Part shown: in pieces, positions 45,101 to 51,950 of the stretch | How the letters are laid out: each line of letters starts with the position of its first letter | Position numbering within the stretch: the first letter of the stretch is position 1 | Source of the DNA: Corynebacterium pollutisoli | GTDB lineage: Bacteria > Actinomycetota > Actinomycetes > Mycobacteriales > Mycobacteriaceae | Length of the DNA: 64,000 nucleotides | NCBI RefSeq assembly: GCF_900177745.1 | Contig: NZ_FXAR01000008.1 | Location: 88,264-152,263, forward strand | Direction: 5' to 3' | Position numbers and translations under genes: made by a program | Notes under the pieces: generated by a model | What the model was told of the DNA's origin: nothing | The model's database searches: none | Seen by the model: only the letters and a program-made list of their open reading frames with translations

Positions 45101-45868
45101 CTACTTTCCGAATCGTCGACTGCGGTGCGAATAGTCCCGCAAAGCCCGTAGAAAATCAATTCTACGGAACGCCGGCCAGTAGGTGTCGGTGAACCAGATC
45201 TCCGAGTACGCGGCCTGCCACAGCAGGAACCCCGACAGCCGCTGCTCCCCCGAGGTGCGGATAACCAGATCCGGGTCCGGCTGCCCCGACGTGTAGAGGT
45301 GGTGCGACAACGACTCGACGGTGACCTTGTCGGCCAGCTCCCCCGGCGGGGTGCCCGCGGCGACCTCCTCCGCGAGCAGGTCGTGCACGGCGTCGACGAT
45401 CTCCTGCCGCCCGCCGTAGCCCACCGCGATGTTCACCGTGATGCCGGTGCGGCCCACCGTGCGCTGCGCCGACTCGCGCCACCGCTCCGCGACCTCCGGC
45501 GGCAGCAGGTCGAGGTGCCCCACCAGCCGCACCCGGGCGGAGTGCTCCTCCCCGGAGAGCTCGTCGACGACGTCACCGATGATGCCGAACAGCAGCTGCA
45601 GCTCGTGCGCCTCCCGGCCCAGGTTCTCGGTGGACAGGAGGTAGACGGTGACCACCTCGACCTCGGTCTCCTCGCACCAGTGGACGACCTCGCCGATCTT
45701 CTTCGCCCCCGCCCGGTGGCCGTGGCTGATGTCCGCGTGTCCCGCCTCGCGCGCCCACCGACGGTTGCCGTCGGCCATGATCGCGATGTGCTTGGGCTGG
45801 CGCGCGCCCCTGAGCTCGCGCGCGAGGCGCTGCTCATAGAGGGAGTACAGCAGGCGGGTCAGTTTCAC
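45101..45868 (-). CDS. uppS1: Short-chain Z-isoprenyl diphosphate synthase (UppS family)
   Basis: 255 aa cis-prenyltransferase. IAIMADGNRRWAREAGHADISHGHRAGAKKI holds the catalytic Asp; VTVYLLSTENLGRE, ITVNIAVGYGGRQEIVDAV and DPDLVIRTSGEQRLSGFLLWQAAYSEIWFTD are standard. The STENLGRE segment and the genomic position match M. tuberculosis Rv1086, an omega,E,Z-farnesyl diphosphate synthase that primes decaprenyl phosphate for arabinogalactan. A long-chain paralogue should exist elsewhere. Five bases after aroF, so cotranscribed. Confidence 0.85.
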   Translation of the reverse strand: MKLTRLLYSLYEQRLARELRGARQPKHIAIMADGNRRWAREAGHADISHGHRAGAKKIGEVVHWCEETEVEVVTVYLLSTENLGREAHELQLLFGIIGDVVDELSGEEHSARVRLVGHLDLLPPEVAERWRESAQRTVGRTGITVNIAVGYGGRQEIVDAVHDLLAEEVAAGTPPGELADKVTVESLSHHLYTSGQPDPDLVIRTSGEQRLSGFLLWQAAYSEIWFTDTYWPAFRRIDFLRALRDYSHRSRRFGK

Positions 45869-45873
45869 GGATC

Positions 45874-46962
45874 TCAGTCTAGTGTCTGGCCGGCCCGTCG
45901 TGTCCGCACTGCGGCTGCCAGTTCGCTGAGCAGGTCGACGGTGGTGTCGATGTCCATGCAGGCGTCCGTCACCGACTGCCCGTAGACGAGGTCACCCGGG
46001 TTCGCCTGATCGAGCGTCTGCGCGCCGGCCACGAGGAAGGACTCCAGCATGACGCCGGCGATGTGCTCGTTACCGTCCGCGATCTGCTTCGCGACGTCCC
46101 GCGCCACCTCCGCCTGGCGAACATGGTCCTTGCCGGAGTTGGCGTGCGAGGCGTCGATCATGAGGTGCGGCCGGTCGGTACGCTCCGCGAGCTTGTCGAC
46201 GATGGCCTGCACCGACGCCGCGTCCGCGTTCGGGCCGGACGTGCCGCCACGCAGGATGACGTGGCAGTTCTCGTTCCCGGCGGTCTGCACAACGGCGGGG
46301 CGACCGCCGTCCGAGGTGCCGAAGAAGAAGTGCGGCTGCGACGCCGCCGACACCGCGTCCATGGCGACCTGGATGGTGCCGTCGGTGCCGTTCTTGAACC
46401 CGATGGGCATGGACAGGCCCGACGCCAGCTGGCGGTGGACCTGCGACTCCGTCGTCCGGGCGCCGATGGCACCCCACGCCACGAGATCCGCCCAGTACTG
46501 CGGGGAGTTCGGTTCCAGGAACTCGGCTGCGGTGGGCAGTCGGAGGTTGACCACCTCGCGCAACACCTCGCGGGCCAGCTCGAGGCCGTGGTTGATGTCG
46601 TAGGAGCCGTCGAGATGCGGATCGTTGATGAGCCCCTTCCAGCCGATCGTCGTGCGCGGCTTCTCGAAGTAGACGCGCATGATGATCTTGAGGTCATCGG
46701 CCAGCAGATCCGCCAGCGGGGCCAGACGGTGGGCGTAATCGAGGGCGGCCTCCCTGTCGTGGATGGAGCAGGGGCCGACGACGACCGCCAGGCGGTCATC
46801 CGCGCCGCGGAAGATGTCGGCGATCTCCGTGCGGTCACGGTCGACCCGTTCCTCCTGCTCCGGTGTCAACGGTGACCGGGCGCGCAGCTCCTCGGGGCTG
46901 GGCAGATCGTGGAAGGCGACGACGCGGCGGTTGGAGGTCGAGGGGTAGGTGAGGGTGCTCAT
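45874..46962 (-). CDS. aroF: DAHP synthase, class I (AroF/AroG type)
   Basis: 362 aa. Condenses phosphoenolpyruvate and erythrose-4-phosphate to open the shikimate pathway. Seen: AVVVGPCSIHDREAALDYA, IIMRVYFEKPRTTIGWKGLINDP, IGARTTESQ, PIGFKNGTDG, HVILRGGTSGPN and MIDASHANSGKDH. It is preceded by a leader peptide and terminator, so it is controlled by translation-coupled attenuation. The downstream prenyl synthase and flavodoxin lie in the same transcript. Confidence 0.95.
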   Translation of the reverse strand: MSTLTYPSTSNRRVVAFHDLPSPEELRARSPLTPEQEERVDRDRTEIADIFRGADDRLAVVVGPCSIHDREAALDYAHRLAPLADLLADDLKIIMRVYFEKPRTTIGWKGLINDPHLDGSYDINHGLELAREVLREVVNLRLPTAAEFLEPNSPQYWADLVAWGAIGARTTESQVHRQLASGLSMPIGFKNGTDGTIQVAMDAVSAASQPHFFFGTSDGGRPAVVQTAGNENCHVILRGGTSGPNADAASVQAIVDKLAERTDRPHLMIDASHANSGKDHVRQAEVARDVAKQIADGNEHIAGVMLESFLVAGAQTLDQANPGDLVYGQSVTDACMDIDTTVDLLSELAAAVRTRRAGQTLD

Positions 46963-47000
46963 GTGAGTGCTGCTTTCTGCTCTGTCGGAAGGTGGGTACG

Positions 47001-47043
47001 AAAAAAGCAGCCCCTCGACCCGATTTCTCGGGGAGGTGCTGCT
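47001..47043 (-). terminator. Attenuator terminator in the aroF leader
   Basis: On the minus strand AAGCAGC, CCTC and CCCGA pair with their complements after GAAAT, giving a long stem that ends in GCTGCTTTTTT, a strong intrinsic terminator. An alternative pairing upstream joins GGGCTCCGG inside the leader ORF with CCGGAGCCC just after its stop (about 47045-47101). These are the competing structures expected for attenuation. Confidence 0.85.
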
Positions 47044-47066
47044 TGGGCTCCGGGGATGTTCGTCGT

Positions 47067-47132
47067 TTACGCGCGCGTGACGACGAGGCTCAGCTCCGGA
47101 GCCCCGTCAAAATAAAATCGCTGGACGAACAT
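47067..47132 (-). CDS. aroR: aroF leader peptide
   Basis: 21-codon ORF beginning MFVQRFYFDG. Three aromatic codons in a row (Phe-Tyr-Phe) after an earlier Phe are a sensor for charged tRNA-Phe and tRNA-Tyr. Ribosome stalling there would favour the antiterminated fold and aroF expression. The ATG is seven bases after a -10 (TATACT), so the leader mRNA is leaderless. An equivalent leader upstream of aroF has been described in C. glutamicum, to my recollection under the name aroR. Confidence 0.85.
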   Translation of the reverse strand: MFVQRFYFDGAPELSLVVTRA

Positions 47133-47139
47133 GTCAGGG

Positions 47140-47145
47140 AGTATA
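47140..47145 (-). promoter_or_regulatory. -10 element of the aroR-aroF operon
   Basis: TATACT on the minus strand, seven bases before the leader ATG at 47132. The -35 region (GCAAGC, 47163-47168) is poor. The element lies four bases past the stop of the small membrane protein gene. Confidence 0.7.
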
Positions 47146-47148
47146 GCA

Positions 47149-47430
47149 CTAGAACCAGGACTGCTTGCGGCGGTCGAGGAGACCGGCCTCCTCCATCGCC
47201 TTGTCCACCGCCTCCTGGTCGAAGGGATCCAGGCCGTGGGCCTCCGCGAAGGCGCGGCGGCGGTTGTAGCGGCTGTAGCGGCGGTGGAAGGACCAGCCGA
47301 TGAACAGGACCACCACGGCGAGCACGACGAGGACCGTCATGCCGATGGGCGAGGCCTTGCCGAACTCCGGGCCGAGCGGACCGCCCTGCTGCTGCTGGGC
47401 GAGGATCATCAGTTCTGTGAGATCAAGCAT
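47149..47430 (-). CDS. Small single-helix membrane protein
   Basis: 93 aa. Short N-terminal segment, one helix (IGMTVLVVLAVVVLFIGWSF), then a basic/acidic cytoplasmic tail (HRRYSRYNRRRAFAEAHG). It starts inside the mca stop (ATGCTTGA, 8-base overlap), so it is translationally coupled to mca. A small membrane protein follows mca in M. tuberculosis as well (Rv1083). Role unknown; possibly tethers or assists mycothiol metabolism. Confidence 0.75.
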   Translation of the reverse strand: MLDLTELMILAQQQQGGPLGPEFGKASPIGMTVLVVLAVVVLFIGWSFHRRYSRYNRRRAFAEAHGLDPFDQEAVDKAMEEAGLLDRRKQSWF

Positions 47431-48334
47431 CGTTCACTTCCGTCTTCTTCTGTGTGGGCTCCAGCTTATCTGCCGTGATACCCGCGAAGAGATCGTCCTC
47501 CGGCAGGGAGGTGGCGACGCGGGTGCGGGCCAGCTCGAACTCCTCGGTGGGCCACAGCTTCTGCTGGACCTCCGCCGGGGTGGCCAGGAACGCGCCGGCC
47601 GGGTCGATCTGCGTGGCATGCGCCCGCAGGGCGGCCTCCCGGTGGGGGAAGTACGCGGCGCACTCGACCTGGGTGGTCACCCGGGCCATGATGTCGGCCT
47701 TGTTCTGCTCCCACCGCTCGAGCATCGGACCGTAGGGGCTGGTGCGGCCCTCGGCGATGAGGAGGTCGTGGAACATCTTCATCCGCTGCCGCACGAAACC
47801 GTGGGTGTAGTAGAGCTTCAGCGGGGCCCACGGCTCGCCGAGCTCCGGCTCGTAGTCCGGGTTGCCCGCGTTCTCCCAGGCCAGCATGGAGGCCTCGTGC
47901 ACCTTGAGGTGGTCGGGGTGGGGGTAGCCGCCGTTCTCGTCGTAGGTGACGATGACGTGCGGGCGGAACTCGCGGATGATCTGCACGAACTCGCGCGCCA
48001 CCTCGATGCCGGGCTCGAGGGCGAAGCAGCCCTCCGGCAGCGGCGGCAACGGATCACCCTGCGGCAGGCCGGAGTCGACGTGGCCCAGCCAGACGTGCTC
48101 GACGCCCAGGGCGGCGGCCGCCTCCGCCATCTCCGCGCGGCGGACGTTGACGATGTCCTCGAGGATCCCGGGCCTGTCCATCGCCGGGTTGAGGATGTCG
48201 CCCCGCTCGCCGCCGGTGCACGTGAGGACCATCACCCGGTTGCCTTCGGCGGCGTAGCGCGCGGTGGTCGCCGCGCCCTTCGATGCCTCGTCGTCGGGGT
48301 GGGCGTGGATCGCCAGGAGCCGGAATCCGCTCAA
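47423..48334 (-). CDS. mca: Mycothiol S-conjugate amidase
   Basis: 303 aa. A LmbE/PIG-L-type zinc hydrolase: RLLAIHAHPDDEASKGAAT holds the HPDDE zinc motif, with LTCTGGERGD and DENGGYPHPDHLKVH supplying the third ligand. Cleaves mycothiol conjugates so that mercapturic acids are exported, a hallmark of Actinobacteria. I place the start at TTG 48334 (LSGFRLLAIHAHP) as in homologues; an ATG at 48382 would overlap a likely -10 (TAGGAT) and add 16 residues. AGAGGA lies 11 bases before the TTG. Confidence 0.9.
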   Translation of the reverse strand: MSGFRLLAIHAHPDDEASKGAATTARYAAEGNRVMVLTCTGGERGDILNPAMDRPGILEDIVNVRRAEMAEAAAALGVEHVWLGHVDSGLPQGDPLPPLPEGCFALEPGIEVAREFVQIIREFRPHVIVTYDENGGYPHPDHLKVHEASMLAWENAGNPDYEPELGEPWAPLKLYYTHGFVRQRMKMFHDLLIAEGRTSPYGPMLERWEQNKADIMARVTTQVECAAYFPHREAALRAHATQIDPAGAFLATPAEVQQKLWPTEEFELARTRVATSLPEDDLFAGITADKLEPTQKKTEVNDA

Positions 48335-48480
48335 CGTCTGTCGCTTCCTCTTGTCTGTAGCTGTTGTGTCAACCTGTCTCATCCTAGTCGATGGGGAGGA
48401 GCAGGCCCCGCCCGCACCATCCGATAGGATGAGGCCGGTACCCCACAATGATTGACGCGCCCTGCTGCAGAGGATGACTG

Positions 48481-48954
48481 ATGAGCACTCCCGCCGACCC
48501 CCGTTCCACCGCCCGCTACGGCTCCGAGGGCGGCGGGCGCAACCGGAAGTCGCAGGGCAACCTCACCGGGAAAGCCATCGCAGTCATGGCGGTCGTGCTG
48601 CTCGCGGGCCTGGCGGTGGCCATCGCCCGCTACATGGCGGCCGACGCCGAGCGCGGTGACGTCACCATCTCCATGGTCTCCCACGAGCGCGTCGCCGACG
48701 ACACCATGCGTCTGTGGGTGGATGTCACCCGCAAGGATCCGAACGTGGAGTCCTACTGCATCGTCACCGCCATGAACTACGAGATGGCCGAGGTCGGTCG
48801 CCGGGAGATCCTGGTGAAGCCGGGCGGCGACGCCGTCCAGCGCTTCGAGGTGGACATCCCCTCCCGTGACCTGCCGGTCTCCGGCAGCGTGTACGGCTGT
48901 TCCACGAGCGTGCCGGCCTATCTCACGGAGGGCCCTGCGCTCGCATCCGAGTGA
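48481..48954 (+). CDS. DUF4307 membrane-anchored protein
   Basis: 157 aa. A 35-residue cytoplasmic N-terminus, one helix (AIAVMAVVLLAGLAVAIARY) and an extracellular domain with LWVDVTRKDPNVESYCIVTAMNYEMAEVGRREI, the DUF4307 pattern. It lies between mca and greA exactly as Rv1081c does. Function unknown. Two cysteines may pair outside the cell. Confidence 0.82.
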   Translation: MSTPADPRSTARYGSEGGGRNRKSQGNLTGKAIAVMAVVLLAGLAVAIARYMAADAERGDVTISMVSHERVADDTMRLWVDVTRKDPNVESYCIVTAMNYEMAEVGRREILVKPGGDAVQRFEVDIPSRDLPVSGSVYGCSTSVPAYLTEGPALASE

Positions 48955-48973
48955 CCGGGCCGCTGGCCCGTGT

Positions 48974-49053
48974 GCTAAAATCCCTGACAATTGTTCACAC
49001 CGGTGGGTGACGCGCGTGTCGGGGGTTCCCCGCCGGATGTTCGCCCCCACCGG
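48974..49053 (+). promoter_or_regulatory. greA promoter and leader with an inverted repeat
   Basis: TAAAAT (48974-48979) is a good -10 about 110 bases before greA. The leader contains CCGGTGGG (49000-49007) and CCCACCGG (49046-49053), an 8-base inverted repeat enclosing 38 bases that could form an extended stem before the greA ribosome site. Confidence 0.45.
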
Positions 49054-49089
49054 CCCGAGGTACAGGGAAGGCAGGGACGCTACGTAGCT

Positions 49090-49614
49090 ATGGCTGAGAA
49101 CAGCAAGCAGTACATCACCCCGGAAATGAAGGCGAAGCTCGAGGCTGAGCTGCAGGCACTGATCGACCACCGCCCCGTGGTCGCCGCCGAGATCAACGAG
49201 CGCCGCGAGGAGGGTGACCTCAAGGAGAACGCCGGCTACGACGCCGCCCGCGAGATGCAGGACCAGGAGGAGGCCCGCATCAAGCAGATCTCCGAGCTCC
49301 TGGCCAACTCCACCACCGAGCGTGAGGGTGTCGTCGAGGGTGTCGCCCTCGTCGGTTCCGTCGTCCACGTCTACTACAACGGCGTCGAGAGCGAGAAGGA
49401 GACCTTCCTCATCGGTACCCGCGCCGCCGCCACGGACAACGAGCACCTGGAGACCTACTCCGAGCACTCCCCGCTCGGTGCCGCTCTGCTGGGTGCCCGC
49501 GAGGGTGAGACCCGCGAGTACACCGCCCCGAACGGGGCCACTATTTCTGTGACTCTGGAGTCGGCGAAGCCCTATGACTCCCAACTTGCCGCAACTCCGC
49601 GCTCGGCCAAGTAA
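49090..49614 (+). CDS. greA: Transcription elongation factor GreA
   Basis: 174 aa. N-terminal coiled coil (YITPEMKAKLEAELQALIDHRP, INERREEGDLKENAGYDAAREMQDQEEARI) with the acidic tip EEGDLKENA that reaches the RNA polymerase secondary channel. The C-terminal FKBP-like domain ends SPLGAALLGAREGETREYTAPNG. It rescues backtracked polymerase by stimulating transcript cleavage. Followed by two lipoprotein genes. Confidence 0.95.
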   Translation: MAENSKQYITPEMKAKLEAELQALIDHRPVVAAEINERREEGDLKENAGYDAAREMQDQEEARIKQISELLANSTTEREGVVEGVALVGSVVHVYYNGVESEKETFLIGTRAAATDNEHLETYSEHSPLGAALLGAREGETREYTAPNGATISVTLESAKPYDSQLAATPRSAK

Positions 49615-49654
49615 TCTCTCATACGAATCAGTGACTACCCGGAGGATCCCCACC

Positions 49655-49921
49655 ATGTCCCGCATCTTCGCCCGTAAGGGTGCCGCTGTCGTCGGCGCCG
49701 CCGCTGTCGCCCTCGCCCTGGCCGCCTGCTCCCCGCCGAACGAGCAGCCGTCCGACGTCAAGGTCGACACCGCCACCGAGTTCCAGGCCCCGGAGGCCGA
49801 GAACGGTGCCGACGCTGACGCCACCACCACGACCGCCACCTCCACCCCGGTGACCACCACCGAGGACGAGGTCGTCGAGGAGGAGGCCGTCGTCGTCGAG
49901 GAAGCTCCGGTCCAGAACTAG
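49655..49921 (+). CDS. Small lipoprotein A
   Basis: 88 aa. Signal peptide with a lipobox (VALALAAC) and the mature start CSPPNEQPSDVKVDTAT. The rest is low-complexity Thr/Glu/Val with an acidic, flexible tail (EEEAVVVEE). It should be lipid-anchored on the outer face of the membrane. GGAGGA precedes the ATG. It shares its mature start almost exactly with the next gene, so the two are tandem relatives. Function unknown. Confidence 0.75.
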   Translation: MSRIFARKGAAVVGAAAVALALAACSPPNEQPSDVKVDTATEFQAPEAENGADADATTTTATSTPVTTTEDEVVEEEAVVVEEAPVQN

Positions 49922-49927
49922 CCGACC

Positions 49928-50374
49928 GTGACACCCCCGCTCCACACCCGGGCCCTGATGCTGATCGGCCTGGGTGTTGTCGTTTCCGCCTGCTCCCCGC
50001 CGCAGGAGCAGCCCTCCGACGTCAAGGTCGACACCGCGACGTCCTTCCGTGCGGCACCCGCCTCCCAGGTCGTGTCGTCGACGTCCGCTGCCCCCGCTCC
50101 CCTGCCGGGGGTCATCGAGTGTGTCGGTGCCCCGGAGTTCGAGCCGGAGTCCCTGGCCCTGGCCTGCGCCGACGACGATGACCGCCTGGTGGACATCACC
50201 TGGGACACCTGGACCCCGGAGAAGGCCACCGGCACCGCCGTCCGCGAGACCACCGAGCGGGGCCGGACTGAGCGCACCCGCGACGTCGAGGTGGAGCTCA
50301 GTGAGCCGGTCCGCAGCCCGCAGGGCCTGGTGTTCACCCGCGTCACCGTCGATGATGAGGAGATCATTCTCTGA
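49928..50374 (+). CDS. Small lipoprotein B
   Basis: 148 aa. Signal peptide with lipobox (GVVVSAC) and mature start CSPPQEQPSDVKVDTAT, matching lipoprotein A at 16 of 17 residues. The remaining 110 residues form a small domain (IECVGAPEFEPESLALACADD, VDITWDTWTPEKATGTAV, VRSPQGLVFTRVTVDDEE). Two cysteines may bridge. GTG start six bases after the stop of lipoprotein A; the stop overlaps the next ATG (TGATG). Function unknown. Confidence 0.75.
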   Translation: MTPPLHTRALMLIGLGVVVSACSPPQEQPSDVKVDTATSFRAAPASQVVSSTSAAPAPLPGVIECVGAPEFEPESLALACADDDDRLVDITWDTWTPEKATGTAVRETTERGRTERTRDVEVELSEPVRSPQGLVFTRVTVDDEEIIL

Positions 50375-50844
50375 TGAACCTGCTCGAGCAGATCCCGCTG
50401 GTCACCCGCCGGGTGCTGGACGACGACACCGTCGGTGTCTCCCTCTCGCGCTCCTTCACGGCCTCCACCCGCGAGCTGTGGGAGGCGGTCACGGAGGCCG
50501 ACCGCCGGGAGATCTGGTTCGGACCCGCCGAGGCGGAGGTCCACGCCTGCGAACCGGAGGAGCTGCTGCGCCTCGACTGGGAGGGAGGCGTCCTGGAGAT
50601 CACGTTTGCCGACCGGACGCTCACCCTCACCCACACCTTCCCCCGGGATGGGCTGTGGGACACCTACGGCCCGGCCCTCGCCGGGATCGACTGGGACACC
50701 GCGCTGGCCTCCCTGGCCCTCCACCTGGCGATGGACGCCGAATCGGACGAGGGCGAGGAGGAGACGTTCATCCGTCGCCTGGCGGAGGAATGGAGCGTCG
50801 ACAAGCAGCAGGCGCAACGCGCCGTCAACCTGTTCCTGGAATAG
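50374..50844 (+). CDS. SRPBCC (AHSA1/START-like) family protein
   Basis: 156 aa, cytosolic. SLSRSFTASTRELWEAVTEADRREIWFGPAEA is the first strand-helix unit of the SRPBCC hydrophobic-pocket fold, followed by LEITFADRTLTLTHTFPRDG. An acidic helix and a C-terminal EEWSVDKQQAQRAVNLFL follow. The fold binds small lipophilic ligands; target unknown. Coupled to lipoprotein B by TGATG overlap, so these three genes form one unit downstream of greA. Confidence 0.7.
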   Translation: MNLLEQIPLVTRRVLDDDTVGVSLSRSFTASTRELWEAVTEADRREIWFGPAEAEVHACEPEELLRLDWEGGVLEITFADRTLTLTHTFPRDGLWDTYGPALAGIDWDTALASLALHLAMDAESDEGEEETFIRRLAEEWSVDKQQAQRAVNLFLE

Positions 50845-50847
50845 CGA

Positions 50848-50869
50848 AAGGGCCCCCGCAGGGGCCCTT
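50848..50869. terminator. Bidirectional terminator between SRPBCC and BI-1 genes
   Basis: AAGGGCCCC (50848-50856) and GGGGCCCTT (50861-50869) form a 9-base perfect stem with a 4-base loop between two convergent genes. It has A/T at the base on both sides. Confidence 0.85.
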
Positions 50870-50884
50870 CTCTGCTGTCCACCG

Positions 50885-51721
50885 CTAGTTGGAACGGAAG
50901 TAGGACAGCAGGCGCAGGATCTCGGTGTAGAGCCAGACCAGGGTGACGGCCAGGCCGAGGGCGACGCCCCACGCCATCTTGGACGGCGCGCCGGCGCGGA
51001 TCATCTTGTCGGCGGCGTCGAAGTCGGAGAGGAAGCTCATCGCCGCCAGGCCGATGCAGACCAGGGAGAAGACGATGGCGAGCATGCCGCCGTCACGCAG
51101 CGGGTTCATTCCGGTGAACATGGCCAGCAGGAGGTTGCCCACGACGAGGACGAGGACACCGACGATCGCACCGGTGAGGATGCGGTTGAACTTCGGGGTG
51201 ACCTTCACGGCGCCGGTCTTGTAGACGAAGAGCATGCCCAGGAAGACACCCAGGGTGCCCAGGACCGCCTGGCCGATCATGACGCCGGCGTCGGCGTTGA
51301 CACCCTCGAAGGTGATGCCGGTGAACAGCAGGGAGATACCGCCGACGAACAGGCCCTCGAAGGCGGCGTAGATGAGGGTGACGGCCGCGGAGCCGTACTT
51401 CTTGCCGAACGTGGCCACCAGCACGGTGATGAGGCCGCCGATGGCGCCGACCACGGTGAGGATGAGCGCCAGGCCCGGGTTGACGAACATGTAGATGCCG
51501 AAGTTGAGCAGGGCGAAGACGACGATGACGCCGAGCGTCATGCCGGTCTTGGCGACGATGTCGTCGACGGTCATCGGGCGGTCGCCGGTGGCGGCCGGGG
51601 CCCGGCCGTAGCCGGAGTACGGGTCCTGGTAACCCTGCGGCGCACCTGAGGGGTAGGCGCCCGTCTGGATGCCACCCTTGGCGGTGGTGAGTGAGTTCAT
51701 GACAGGGTTGCTGCTACGCAC
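50885..51721 (-). CDS. Bax inhibitor-1/YccA-like membrane protein
   Basis: 278 aa with seven helices; the last carry FLSDFDAADKMIRAGAPSKMAWGVALGLAVTLVWLYTEILRLL, where paired aspartates (DFD, with an earlier acid) are typical of pH-sensitive calcium-leak channels of the BI-1 family. The Gly/Tyr/Pro-rich N-terminal 40 residues are cytoplasmic. Starts at GTG 51721 (VRSSNPVMNSL), the form usual in Actinobacteria, rather than ATG 51700. GAAAGGA upstream. Confidence 0.85.
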   Translation of the reverse strand: MRSSNPVMNSLTTAKGGIQTGAYPSGAPQGYQDPYSGYGRAPAATGDRPMTVDDIVAKTGMTLGVIVVFALLNFGIYMFVNPGLALILTVVGAIGGLITVLVATFGKKYGSAAVTLIYAAFEGLFVGGISLLFTGITFEGVNADAGVMIGQAVLGTLGVFLGMLFVYKTGAVKVTPKFNRILTGAIVGVLVLVVGNLLLAMFTGMNPLRDGGMLAIVFSLVCIGLAAMSFLSDFDAADKMIRAGAPSKMAWGVALGLAVTLVWLYTEILRLLSYFRSN

Positions 51722-51833
51722 GATAAAACCCCGGTCCTTTCTGTTCCTGTGTGTTTCTACCCCGTACAACGTAGCAAAACCTGGATTAGTTCCCCGGGTG
51801 AGGAAACTCTTACCGACGCCGTGTCCGTTCCTG

Positions 51834-51839
51834 TACACT
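51834..51839 (+). promoter_or_regulatory. -10 element of the CNNM operon
   Basis: TACACT, 46 bases before the upstream ORF at 51885 and 105 before the main gene. No strong -35 is visible. It predicts a transcribed leader of roughly 100 bases that includes the proline-rich ORF. Confidence 0.5.
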
Positions 51840-51884
51840 GTCCATGTTTTTGTCTCAACAAACCGAAAGGCGGACCACTCCACG

Positions 51885-51950
51885 ATGGAGCCTCCCCCTG
51901 ACAGACCCGCATCGTCCCAGCTCAACCTGAGGCAGGTGATCACATGCTGA
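51885..51950 (+). CDS. Proline-rich upstream ORF (possible Mg2+-sensing leader peptide)
   Basis: 21 codons beginning MEPPPDRPAS, with GAAAGG before the ATG. The stop (TGA, 48-50) overlaps the start of the transporter gene (ATGCTGA), so ribosomes finishing it can reinitiate. Acidic and proline-rich N-termini destabilise translating ribosomes at low magnesium; the enterobacterial mgtL leader (which starts MEPDPTPLP) works this way upstream of a Mg2+ transporter. The resemblance is by eye and functional assignment is inference. Confidence 0.5.
   Translation: MEPPPDRPASSQLNLRQVITC

Noticed and set aside
51722..51884. Mg2+ riboswitch (M-box or ykkC-like) upstream of the CNNM genes
   Set aside because: The leader is too short and lacks the conserved hairpins of these classes; the upstream ORF is the only clear element.
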